From: Bacteroidales bacterium GP4
Lineage (GTDB): Bacteria > Bacteroidota > Bacteroidia > Bacteroidales > Muribaculaceae
Assembly: GCA_001701065.1 (NCBI GenBank)
Contig: DAAL01000264.1
Coordinates: forward strand, 1-14,703
Reading direction: 5' to 3'
Length of the DNA: 14,703 bases
Shown one piece after another: positions 1 to 6,022 of the stretch. The notes below the pieces were generated by a model. It made no database searches. It had not been told where the DNA came from and worked only from the letters and a program-made list of their open reading frames with translations. Numbering within the stretch: position 1 is the stretch's first letter; each line of letters begins with the position of its first letter. A program made the position numbers and the translations under genes.

Positions 1-8
1 GCATTCAT
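1..8 (-). CDS. Possible first codons of the next gene in the hpt-adk operon (obgE candidate)
   Basis: One base after the adk stop codon, the minus strand reads ATG AAT GC to the window edge, which would encode Met-Asn-Ala. In many Bacteroidales the gene after hpt and adk is obgE (cgtA), a ribosome-associated GTPase whose N-terminus contains a NFVDYVKI-like stretch. A Met-Asn-Ala start would suit that, but eight bases prove nothing. The assignment rests on remembered gene order. A second ATG at 4-2 is an equally possible start. Confidence 0.25.
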
Positions 9-9
9 C

Positions 10-594
10 CTAATCGTTGTCCTTGATTTTTGTTAATGATTCTTTTATATGGTTGAAGATATCATCAATTTCGCCTGAACCGGGAATGGCATGATACTTT
101 CCTTCCGCAAGATAATAATCTTTAAGAGGCGATGTCTGGTTATGGTACACTTTAAGACGCTGGTTGATTGTTTCAAGATTGTCGTCACTGCGTCCTGATT
201 CTTTTCCGCGTTTTATAAGGCGGTCCACAAGTTCGTTGTCCTCCACTTCAAGACCCACTACAGCGTGAACTTTTGAATTTCTGTCGGCAAGCATCTTCTT
301 AAGCGCTTTGGCTTGAGGAATGGTGCGGGGAAAGCCGTCGAAAATCACACCTTTCTTAGTTTCGGGATTATTGTCGAGCACGTGGGCGAGAATGTCCACC
401 ATCAGCTCGTCAGGTATAAGTTGACCTTTGGAGATGTATGTGTCAGCTATTTTACCCAGTTCTGTGCCTTGTGAGATGTGATTGCGGAGCACTTCGCCGG
501 TTGAGATATGAAATAATCCGTATTCGTCGATAAGACGTTCGCTTTGAGTCCCTTTACCACTTCCCGGGGCTCCAAAAATTACAACATTAAGCAT
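10..594 (-). CDS. adk: Adenylate kinase
   Basis: This cytoplasmic enzyme interconverts ATP plus AMP with two ADP and sets the adenylate energy balance. The 194-residue product has the P-loop GAPGSGKGTQ at residues 8-17 with the catalytic Lys14. The AMP-binding segment FDGFPRT lies at 85-91, and the arginines expected around the LID are at 129 and 135 (RSDD at 135-138). The LID is short, with no four-cysteine zinc site, as in the short-form bacterial enzymes. Length is normal for Bacteroidota. The start at 594 puts the P-loop at its usual distance from the N-terminus. It lies 24 bases downstream of hpt on the same strand with no terminator between them, so the two are probably co-transcribed. 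The stop is TAG at 12-10. Confidence 0.97.
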   Translation of the reverse strand: MLNVVIFGAPGSGKGTQSERLIDEYGLFHISTGEVLRNHISQGTELGKIADTYISKGQLIPDELMVDILAHVLDNNPETKKGVIFDGFPRTIPQAKALKKMLADRNSKVHAVVGLEVEDNELVDRLIKRGKESGRSDDNLETINQRLKVYHNQTSPLKDYYLAEGKYHAIPGSGEIDDIFNHIKESLTKIKDND

Positions 595-618
595 AATATA
601 TTAGGTTAGAATAGATAT

Positions 619-1161
619 CTATTTTTCTTCACACACTACATATATGTCTTTAAGGTTGCGGGCAAGACCGTCAAGGTCAAGACCGTATCCGATGATGAAT
701 TTCGGAGAGATGGTGAATCCAACATAGTCAGGGGATATGTCGCATTTCAGTGATTCGGGCTTGAACAGCAGAGTGGCAATTTTCACCGATGCCGGATTCT
801 TGGCGCGCAGGTCGTCAACGAGTTTCGACATGGTTTTTCCGGTGTCGATAATATCCTCCACGATTATTATGTCACGGTTTTCAAGGTCTTCGGTAAGTCC
901 CATCACTTCTTTAACTTTTCCGGAAGTGGAGGTGCCTTCGTAGCTTTTCAGTCGTATAAACGATATTTCGGCATCGCCCTCGATCTCTCTGAAAAGGTCA
1001 GATGCGAAAGGAAACGCACCGGTGAGCACGCATAACAATAACGGTACTTTACCGGCATAATCTTTGGTTATTTCTTTTGCCAACTGTTCGATTCGGGCTT
1101 TGATAGCTTCACGAGTTATGTAAGGCTCAAATTTGAGTCCGTTGTATATGACATTTTCCAT
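619..1161 (-). CDS. hpt: Hypoxanthine phosphoribosyltransferase
   Basis: A purine-salvage enzyme that transfers phosphoribose from PRPP to hypoxanthine (and usually guanine), giving IMP or GMP. The 180-residue protein has the PRPP-binding signature EDIIDTGKT at residues 102-110, preceded by a run of hydrophobic residues as in type I phosphoribosyltransferases. The flexible catalytic loop is SYEGTSTSG around 73-81. The C-terminal base-binding region PKFIIGYGLDLDG is typical of bacterial Hpt. It is the first gene of a leftward unit with adk. The start at 1161 is supported by a -7 box only 17-24 bases upstream, implying a very short leader. No ribosome-binding purine tract is evident, which is normal for this phylum. 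Confidence 0.95.
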   Translation of the reverse strand: MENVIYNGLKFEPYITREAIKARIEQLAKEITKDYAGKVPLLLCVLTGAFPFASDLFREIEGDAEISFIRLKSYEGTSTSGKVKEVMGLTEDLENRDIIIVEDIIDTGKTMSKLVDDLRAKNPASVKIATLLFKPESLKCDISPDYVGFTISPKFIIGYGLDLDGLARNLKDIYVVCEEK

Positions 1162-1178
1162 TGGATTCTAAGTTTGTG

Positions 1179-1186
1179 CAAAATTA
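1179..1186 (-). promoter_or_regulatory. Putative -7 promoter box for hpt-adk
   Basis: Read on the minus strand this is TAATTTTG, an exact match to the Bacteroidota sigma-ABfr -7 consensus TAnnTTTG. It lies 17 bases before the hpt start codon. I cannot see a convincing -33 TTTG element on this strand. Its position in a divergent intergenic region before the first gene of a unit supports the call. Confidence 0.5.
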
Positions 1187-1261
1187 TAAAAAATCGGCGA
1201 CATTTTAGCCGTTTATTAATCGGTAAAGATGATTAGTGTGATAAAAAAGGAAAATATTTGC

Positions 1262-1269
1262 TATCTTTG
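1262..1269 (+). promoter_or_regulatory. Putative -7 promoter box for the DAACS symporter
   Basis: TATCTTTG matches the TAnnTTTG consensus exactly, and a weaker AATATTTG lies just before it at 1253-1260. The predicted transcript would start near 1274 and have a leader of roughly 45-50 bases. That leader contains the short ATG reading frame at 1296-1325. No clear -33 element is visible. Confidence 0.5.
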
Positions 1270-1295
1270 AGAGAAATTAGGAGTGAAACATATAA

Positions 1296-1325
1296 ATGCG
1301 CTCCAATAAAACTTGGATATTATGA
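1296..1325 (+). CDS. Possible nine-codon upstream ORF overlapping the symporter start
   Basis: An ATG at 1296 opens a frame encoding Met-Arg-Ser-Asn-Lys-Thr-Trp-Ile-Leu and ends in TGA at 1323-1325. The last bases form ATGA with the preferred start codon of the symporter at 1322. This arrangement is usual for translational coupling. It is too short to judge by composition and may be fortuitous. If translated it would be a leader peptide rather than a functional protein. Confidence 0.2.
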   Translation: MRSNKTWIL

Positions 1326-2506
1326 AATTTCCCAAAATAACACTTCTGTGCCGTATCGGTATAGCCATAGCATTAGGTATCGTCATGGGTTTTGTCGCGC
1401 CCATGTGGTTAGCCCGTATTTTTGCTACGTTCAACAGCCTGTTCTCCCAATTTCTGGGATTCATGATACCCATGATTATTGTGGGGTTTGTGACTCCCGC
1501 TATTGCCGACATAGGCGGTCGGGCAGGCAAACTTCTTCTTGCCACGGCTATTCTTGCTTATGCGGCTACGTTTCTTGCCGGATTAATTTCGTATTTTACG
1601 GGAACTCTCACTTTTCCATCGTTGATAGGGGGAGAAGCAGCGGTGGATATTGTGGAGAAAGAGGGTGAGATAAATCCCTTCTTTACTATGGACATGCCTC
1701 CGCTCATGACTGTGATGACATCGCTCGTGCTTGCGTTTATGCTTGGTCTCGGAATAGCGTTTCTGAAAGGGGATTCTTTGCGCCGTGGATTCGGTGAATT
1801 CCGGGATATAGTTTCCAAGACAATCAATGTGGCTATTCTTCCGCTTCTGCCGGTGTATATATTCGGAATATTTCTTATTATGACCAAGGTGGGTCAAGTG
1901 GGAATAATACTCGGATGCTTCTTTAAGATAATAATAGTGATATTTCTGCTCCATATATTCATTCTTGTGCTGCAGTATTGTATCGCAGGGTTTGTATCGA
2001 AGCAGAATCCGTTTAAGATGTTACGAGTGATGATGACGGCTTACTTCACGGCATTGGGAACGCAGTCGTCGGCTGCCACTATTCCTGTTACCCTGAGACA
2101 GACTATAAAGTTGGGAGTGGATGAGGATATTGCCGGATTTGTGGTTCCGTTGTGTGCCACGATACACATGTCAGGCAGCACTTTGAAAATAGTGGCTTGC
2201 GCGCTGGCGTTGATGATATTGTCCAACCAGCCCTATGACCTCGGAATGTTTATGAATTTTATCTCGATGCTCGGCATCACTATTATTGCGGCTCCGGGTA
2301 TTCCCGGAGGGGCTATCATGGCATCATTGGGGCTGCTTGGTTCCATTCTTGGCTTCAATGAGCACATGCTTGCTCTGATGATAGCATTGTACATCGGCAT
2401 GGATAGTTTCGGAACGGCATGCAATGTCACAGGCGACGGTGCTCTTGCTGTGATTATAAACCGTTTTTTCGGAAATAAAAACAAAAAGGCTGAATCCTCG
2501 TTATAA
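1322..2506 (+). CDS. Dicarboxylate/amino acid:cation symporter (DAACS, glutamate-transporter fold)
   Basis: An inner-membrane secondary transporter of about 394 residues that probably imports an amino acid or small carboxylate with a cation. It is hydrophobic throughout, with the two-hairpin architecture of the GltPh/EAAT family. The serine-containing HP1 tip is TQSSAATIP at 247-255. The HP2 loop is PGIPGGA at 325-331, and the last helix carries CNVTGD at 367-372. Two motifs depart from the family. The NMDG motif reads HMSG at 282-285, and the position aligned with the substrate-carboxylate arginine of GltPh (Arg397) is Gly364. The substrate therefore cannot be assumed to be glutamate or aspartate. 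I place the start at ATG 1322; a TTG at 1313 would add only three residues. The gene appears monocistronic. Confidence 0.85.
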   Translation: MKFPKITLLCRIGIAIALGIVMGFVAPMWLARIFATFNSLFSQFLGFMIPMIIVGFVTPAIADIGGRAGKLLLATAILAYAATFLAGLISYFTGTLTFPSLIGGEAAVDIVEKEGEINPFFTMDMPPLMTVMTSLVLAFMLGLGIAFLKGDSLRRGFGEFRDIVSKTINVAILPLLPVYIFGIFLIMTKVGQVGIILGCFFKIIIVIFLLHIFILVLQYCIAGFVSKQNPFKMLRVMMTAYFTALGTQSSAATIPVTLRQTIKLGVDEDIAGFVVPLCATIHMSGSTLKIVACALALMILSNQPYDLGMFMNFISMLGITIIAAPGIPGGAIMASLGLLGSILGFNEHMLALMIALYIGMDSFGTACNVTGDGALAVIINRFFGNKNKKAESSL

Positions 2507-2514
2507 AAGAGGAT
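2494..2514 (+). terminator. Weak hairpin at the symporter stop codon
   Basis: ATCCTC at 2494-2499 can pair with GAGGAT at 2509-2514, enclosing the TAA stop. The stem is only six base pairs and no T-run follows, so it is a poor intrinsic terminator. It is listed because nothing better separates the symporter from the downstream gene. Confidence 0.2.
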
Positions 2515-2535
2515 GTGGAATAAATATAAATTTTG

Positions 2536-2543
2536 TAATTTTG
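2536..2543 (+). promoter_or_regulatory. Putative -7 promoter box for the NAD(P)HX repair gene
   Basis: TAATTTTG is an exact TAnnTTTG match 38 bases before the start codon at 2582. It sits in an AT-rich 75-base gap after the symporter. The upstream -33 element is not recognisable. The box suggests that the repair enzyme and the following secreted protein form their own transcription unit. Confidence 0.5.
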
Positions 2544-2581
2544 TAATCACGTAAAGGACATAATTATTCCTTAATAAAGCG

Positions 2582-4099
2582 ATGAAGATTTTTACCAATG
2601 ATCAGATAAGGTCGATTGAGCGATTCACTATTGAGAATGAAGGAGTGTCCTCTCTTGAGTTGATTGAGAGAGCGGCTTCGGCTATCACTTTTGAGATAAT
2701 GGGTAGGTGGCGTCCTAATAAGAAGATATGGGTGTTCGCCGGTCCCGGGAATAATGGAGCTGATGCTCTTGCTGTGTCAAGGCTTCTTGTCGAGCAGGGA
2801 TACAATGTGGAGAGTATTCTCTTTAATGTGTTCAATAAGCTGAGCGAAGGCTGCATGGCTTCTAAAAAACGGCTTGCCGAGATGTCGGGAACCGTTTTTA
2901 CTGAAGTCAATAAGGAGTTCCTTCCTCCGGCTATAGAACCGGGAGATATAGTCGTGGACGGACTTTTCGGTTCCGGGCTCAGGGAGCCGCTCAACGGAGG
3001 GTTCCGTTCGCTTGTGGACTACATAAATAATTCACAAGCCACGATAGTGTCTATCGACGTGCCTTCAGGGCTTTTTGCTGAATGGAATGAGGAAAATCTT
3101 AACCGTAATATAGTTCATGCCCATCTCACTCTTGCCATCCAATTTCCGAGAGTGGCGTTTTTTATCCCTGACAACGCTGAATTCCTTGGCGAATGGAAGG
3201 TGCTTGACATAGAAATGAGCGCGCGTGAGATTAAAAATCTACAGTCACGTTATTTCCTGCTTGAAAAAAATGATGCGTCGCGTATTCTTAAACCGAGGGG
3301 CGAGTTTACATCCAAGAGCGATTACGGCTCGGCATGTATTATCGCAGGAAGCTACGGGATGCTTGGCGCAGCGCAGCTTGCCACCAAAGGGGCTTTACGC
3401 GCGGGAGTGGGGAAGGCTACTGTCTATACTCCCCGTTGCGGCTACAGTGTGATGCAGACCGCTGTTCCCGAAGCGATGGTTCAAGTGGACCATAACGACG
3501 GTGGAATCACCGATATAAAACTAAAGCACGAATATGATGCTATAGGCATAGGTCCCGGCATTGGTATTCATGACTTGACAATAAGAGCGGTTGAGTCCTT
3601 CATAAGAGGATACAGCGGACCGCTTGTGATAGATGCTGACGCGCTTAATTGTATCGCGCAGCGTCACACTATTCTTGAAGACCTGAAGCCGATGTCGATA
3701 CTCACTCCCCATGCAGGTGAATTTGACCGCCTTTTCGGTGACCATAATTCCCATGAGGCGCGTATAAAGACAGCTATAGAGAAAGCTGAATACTATGGTA
3801 TAATAATTCTGCTGAAAGGTAAATACACTACGATAGTGCGTCCTGACGGAAGATTGCTGTTCAGCGGCAGCGGCACCCCGGCTCTTGCCACACCGGGAAG
3901 CGGGGATGTGCTCACCGGTATCATCACCGGGCTTCTCGCGCAGGGTTATGCGCCCGATCTTGCTGCGGCATTGGGCGCGTATATACATGGATATGCCGGG
4001 CAGCTTGCCGCCGAAAAGATAAGCGAATACAGTGTGCTTGCATCCGATGTCGCTGATAATATAGGCGTGGCGATACGAAATATAATGGAAAATCAATAA
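2582..4099 (+). CDS. nnr: Bifunctional NAD(P)H-hydrate epimerase / ADP-dependent NAD(P)H-hydrate dehydratase
   Basis: This enzyme repairs NADH and NADPH that have been hydrated by heat or side reactions. The N-terminal YjeF_N domain (about 1-215) epimerises R- and S-NAD(P)HX, and the C-terminal ribokinase-like domain (about 235-500) dehydrates S-NAD(P)HX using ADP. Epimerase motifs are GPGNNGADAL at 54-63, DGLFGSGL at 126-133 and SIDVPSGL at 157-164. Dehydratase motifs are the glycine-rich YGSACIIAGS near 248-257, GPGIG at 324-328, LTPHAGEF at 374-381, a KGKYT nucleotide-binding segment near 412, and GSGDVLTG at 439-446 with the presumed catalytic Asp442. The length of 505 residues is normal for the fused form. 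The DUF4831-type gene follows after 7 bases, suggesting co-transcription. Confidence 0.95.
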   Translation: MKIFTNDQIRSIERFTIENEGVSSLELIERAASAITFEIMGRWRPNKKIWVFAGPGNNGADALAVSRLLVEQGYNVESILFNVFNKLSEGCMASKKRLAEMSGTVFTEVNKEFLPPAIEPGDIVVDGLFGSGLREPLNGGFRSLVDYINNSQATIVSIDVPSGLFAEWNEENLNRNIVHAHLTLAIQFPRVAFFIPDNAEFLGEWKVLDIEMSAREIKNLQSRYFLLEKNDASRILKPRGEFTSKSDYGSACIIAGSYGMLGAAQLATKGALRAGVGKATVYTPRCGYSVMQTAVPEAMVQVDHNDGGITDIKLKHEYDAIGIGPGIGIHDLTIRAVESFIRGYSGPLVIDADALNCIAQRHTILEDLKPMSILTPHAGEFDRLFGDHNSHEARIKTAIEKAEYYGIIILLKGKYTTIVRPDGRLLFSGSGTPALATPGSGDVLTGIITGLLAQGYAPDLAAALGAYIHGYAGQLAAEKISEYSVLASDVADNIGVAIRNIMENQ

Positions 4100-4106
4100 T
4101 CTCGAT

Positions 4107-5186
4107 ATGAATAAAATAGTATTGACTTTAATAGGTTCGTCATTGATGGTTGCCGGAGCATCAGGACAGACTACCCAAAAGTTTTCGGCATCAAAAGCCA
4201 ATGATTACGGCATAGTCTATTCTCTGCCGAAAACTGTGCTTGATATAACTATAGAGGCGGAACACGTGGTGAAGACACCCGGAGAGTTCTATAAGTATAC
4301 TAAGAAATATCTGAAAAATGAGACTCCTATAGCTGAAAGCTCGGAATCGTGGACAGTAAAAAGTGTGCATGTCAATGCACGTGGCATACCTAATGAAGGG
4401 GAACAATACCTCATGCAGTTCAAGGGCGGTTCTTCTCCGTTTGTTATAATGAGTGACACAGACCTGCCGCTTGCCATAAACACTGAGGATGTGAATGTGC
4501 CGGAATCGCCGGTATTGCCTCTTCCGGTTAAGGCTGCGCCTACTCCGCTGGAGACGGAGGCTGCGCGATATGCCGTGAGTGAGGAAATGATGCAGAGCCA
4601 GTCAAGTGCAAAGAAAGCTGAACTTGCCGCACAGCGCATATTTGAGCTTCGTCAAAGCCGCACCGACTATATAACAGGACAGTCCGATCAGATGCCGCCG
4701 GACGGGGATGCATTGAAGATTATAATGGATCAGATTTCAGCTCAAGAGGCTGCGTTGACGGCTATGTTCCTCGGGACTGAGAAGCGTGAAACTGTGGTGA
4801 GAACTTTTACCGTTATTCCTGACGACGAGATGAACCGTCAGGTGATAGCGCGTATTTCAGCTATTGACGGCATCGTGGATTCCGAGAATCTTTCAGGTGA
4901 TCCCGTGATACTGTCGTTGAACGTCACCGAGAGGGGAGAAATGCCCTTAAATGAAAAGGGCGAGGTTAAAGAGTTCCCAAAAGGCGGTGTAGCCTATTGT
5001 ATACCAGGAAGCGCCGATGTGAAAGTGTCTTACGATAACCAGGTGTATTGGACCGGCGGTGTGGACATGGCTCAGTTCGGAATCGTTTACGGTCTTGACC
5101 CTAAGTTGTTTAGCGATAAAAAGGCTCCGTCTTATCTTATTCTTGACCCGGTTACGGGCGGAATTAAAGAGCTTGGCACGAAATGA
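4107..5186 (+). CDS. Secreted DUF4831-type protein of unknown function
   Basis: A 359-residue protein with a Sec-type signal peptide: Lys3, a hydrophobic core over about residues 4-17, and a likely cleavage after the small residues ASG near 18-20. No lipobox cysteine is present, so it should be periplasmic or outer-membrane associated rather than a lipoprotein. The sequence resembles the Bacteroidota-restricted family annotated as DUF4831, with the early motif YGIVYSLPKT and the conserved-looking GGVAYCIPG in the last quarter. The assignment is from recall of the family. A middle segment rich in Pro, Glu and Ala (about 130-180) looks like a linker or helical region. I see no enzymatic motif. 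The start is only 7 bases after the NAD(P)HX repair gene, so the two are probably one operon, although no shared function is evident. Confidence 0.75.
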   Translation: MNKIVLTLIGSSLMVAGASGQTTQKFSASKANDYGIVYSLPKTVLDITIEAEHVVKTPGEFYKYTKKYLKNETPIAESSESWTVKSVHVNARGIPNEGEQYLMQFKGGSSPFVIMSDTDLPLAINTEDVNVPESPVLPLPVKAAPTPLETEAARYAVSEEMMQSQSSAKKAELAAQRIFELRQSRTDYITGQSDQMPPDGDALKIIMDQISAQEAALTAMFLGTEKRETVVRTFTVIPDDEMNRQVIARISAIDGIVDSENLSGDPVILSLNVTERGEMPLNEKGEVKEFPKGGVAYCIPGSADVKVSYDNQVYWTGGVDMAQFGIVYGLDPKLFSDKKAPSYLILDPVTGGIKELGTK

Positions 5187-5220
5187 CGCTGTTAAAATAA
5201 GTTAACGAAAGCTAAAATAC

Positions 5221-5244
5221 AGGGAAGTTAGGAATATCTTCCCT
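5221..5244 (+). terminator. Seven-base inverted repeat: weak terminator of the nnr unit or promoter operator
   Basis: AGGGAAG at 5221-5227 pairs perfectly with CTTCCCT at 5238-5244 across a 10-base loop. It lies 35 bases after the DUF4831-type stop codon and is followed by ATATTTG. It could be a modest terminator for the upstream unit. Its right arm shares a base with the -7 box at 5244-5251, so it could instead be an operator for the promoter of the downstream RNA. The sequence does not decide between these. Confidence 0.35.
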
Positions 5245-5251
5245 ATATTTG
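5244..5251 (+). promoter_or_regulatory. Putative -7 promoter box for the small RNA
   Basis: TATATTTG matches TAnnTTTG exactly and is followed by TACAT, as the dnaN box is. There is no protein gene on this strand for the next 770 bases, and a strong terminator lies about 190 bases downstream. The box is thus best explained as the promoter of a non-coding RNA. A -33 element is not recognisable. Confidence 0.5.
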
Positions 5252-5255
5252 TACA

Positions 5256-5447
5256 TATAAATAATCTTACCGGAACGGCTTAATAGTAAATGCGAAAAAC
5301 GGACTGAGCGAAGTCCCGATTTACAATAAGCTTCAGAGATAATGTTAAATGTCCGGATGAATTTAAACAGAAATTAAGCAACAACAAATAAGTGAATCAT
5401 AGGTTAGAAATCCGATGGCGCGTGAGCGTAATCGGATTTTGATTTTT
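5256..5447 (+). ncRNA. Candidate structured small RNA of about 190 nt, unidentified
   Basis: The segment runs from just after an exact -7 box to the end of the T-run of a strong terminator, and contains no plausible protein frame. A long irregular hairpin spans about 5277-5332. It is built from GCTTA (5278-5282) with TAAGC (5327-5331), GTAAAT (5286-5291) with ATTTAC (5319-5324), CG with CG, and GGACT (5301-5305) with AGTCC (5312-5316) around a six-base loop. A second stem pairs GTTAAAT (5344-5350) with ATTTAAAC (5361-5368) with one bulge. An A-rich unpaired stretch and the terminator hairpin follow. Length and isolation would suit a 6S-like RNA or another Bacteroidales RNA family, but I do not recognise a specific family. 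It does not look like tmRNA, RNase P RNA or SRP RNA. The 5' end is estimated from the box. Confidence 0.5.
5408..5447 (+). terminator. Strong intrinsic terminator of the small RNA
   Basis: AAATCCGAT at 5408-5416 pairs perfectly with ATCGGATTT at 5431-5439. Inside, CGC and GCG (5419-5421 and 5426-5428) close a GTGA tetraloop of the stable GNRA type. The stem is followed by a T-rich tail (TTTTGATTTTT) ending at 5447. This is a textbook Rho-independent terminator on the plus strand, and no protein gene lies within 220 bases upstream. Confidence 0.8.
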
Positions 5448-5453
5448 AGAAAC

Positions 5454-5513
5454 TGTCATTCAAGATGGAGATATGACAAATCCGGCAATCAGTCATGCTG
5501 ACTACCGGATTTT
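5454..5513. terminator. Paired hairpins, possible bidirectional terminator between the small RNA and trxA
   Basis: A first hairpin pairs TGTCAT (5454-5459) with ATGACA (5473-5478). A second, overlapping it by one base, pairs AAATCCGG (5478-5485) with CCGGATTT (5505-5512) and has an inner stem AGTCA/TGACT. The second stem ends in TTTT on the plus strand and TTTGTC on the minus strand, so it could end trxA transcription coming from the right and act as backup for the RNA on the left. The T-runs are short. The remaining bases to 5564 hold nothing else I can recognise. Confidence 0.45.
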
Positions 5514-5564
5514 AAAGTGAATCTTAAGTTTAGAAATCCGAGGTGTGTTTTGCCCCGCATCGAA

Positions 5565-5861
5565 TTATGCAAACTCCTTTAGTTTGGCTTCAAGGTCATC
5601 AGCTGAATGTACGCCGGCTGCACGCCATTTCAGTTCGCCGCCTTTAAAAATCAATAGAGTAGGAACTGATTGAACTCGGTATTCAACTGATAGTTCTTGA
5701 TTTTTATCCACGTCAATTTTTACAATGTTGACCGCATCACCCATTTTTGCCTTTAGTTGCTCTAAGATAGGGTGCATCATTTTGCACGGACCGCACCAAG
5801 TGGCATAAAAGTCGACCAGAGTGGGCTTGCTATCGTTAATAATGTTAGTAAAATCGCTCAT
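5565..5861 (-). CDS. trxA: Thioredoxin
   Basis: A 98-residue cytoplasmic disulfide reductase that passes electrons from thioredoxin reductase to ribonucleotide reductase, peroxiredoxins and other targets. The active site WCGPC is at residues 22-26, preceded by the usual VDFYAT strand. The cis-proline loop SVPTL has Pro67, and FKGGE follows as in classical thioredoxins. The reading frame stays open to 6014, but I place the start at ATG 5861 (Met-Ser-Asp-Phe). The upstream 51 codons have no thioredoxin character, and starting there would put the gene within 8 bases of the divergent dapA start. The length is slightly shorter than the 105-110 residues usual in proteobacteria. I found no exact TAnnTTTG box on this strand upstream. 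Confidence 0.95.
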   Translation of the reverse strand: MSDFTNIINDSKPTLVDFYATWCGPCKMMHPILEQLKAKMGDAVNIVKIDVDKNQELSVEYRVQSVPTLLIFKGGELKWRAAGVHSADDLEAKLKEFA

Positions 5862-5964
5862 ATTGATAAATTTTTTATTCGTATATTTACAACGTTCATT
5901 TCCGTTAAATGGTTCGGAGCGGTGAAAAATGATTACAATAGGCTGTCTTAAATACGCTATAAAC

Positions 5965-5995
5965 TTGTGAGAAATATTTATAATATTTAACTTTG
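5965..5995 (+). promoter_or_regulatory. Putative dapA promoter
   Basis: TTG at 5965-5967 and an exact TAnnTTTG box (TAACTTTG) at 5988-5995 are separated by 20 bases, close to the spacing expected for Bacteroidota -33 and -7 elements. The transcript would begin near 6000 and have a leader of about 23 bases before the dapA start. This is the most complete promoter in the window. Confidence 0.6.
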
Positions 5996-6022
5996 CGGTA
6001 AAATTCAGAATCAACCGATTTT

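Noticed and set aside
1258..1668. Open frame of 136 codons on the plus strand overlapping the symporter
   Set aside because: It is out of frame with the symporter, rich in Cys, His, Arg and Tyr with no motif, and would begin inside the promoter region.
3521..4201. Long open frame of 226 codons on the minus strand opposite the NAD(P)HX dehydratase
   Set aside because: It runs antisense to a well-supported coding region, has no recognisable motif and no promoter-like box. It is a by-product of the codon composition of the real gene.
5292..5395. Small peptides encoded in the small-RNA region
   Set aside because: ATG codons at 5291, 5342, 5349 and 5357 open frames of only a few codons before a stop, with no conserved-looking composition. 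Structure explains the segment better.
5256..5447. tmRNA, RNase P RNA or SRP RNA identity for the RNA locus
   Set aside because: There is no tRNA-like 3' end, the locus is too short for RNase P, and it has none of the recognisable core motifs such as the SRP GGAA tetraloop helix.
5448..5564. Insertion-sequence remnant or mobile element because of the repeated TTAGAAATCCGA
   Set aside because: The repeat is only 12 bases, there are no terminal inverted repeats with a transposase fragment and no flanking target duplication was seen.
5862..6014. In-frame 51-codon N-terminal extension of thioredoxin
   Set aside because: It has no thioredoxin similarity, would start within 8 bases of the divergent dapA start and would cover the dapA promoter. 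Met at 5861 gives a normal thioredoxin N-terminus.
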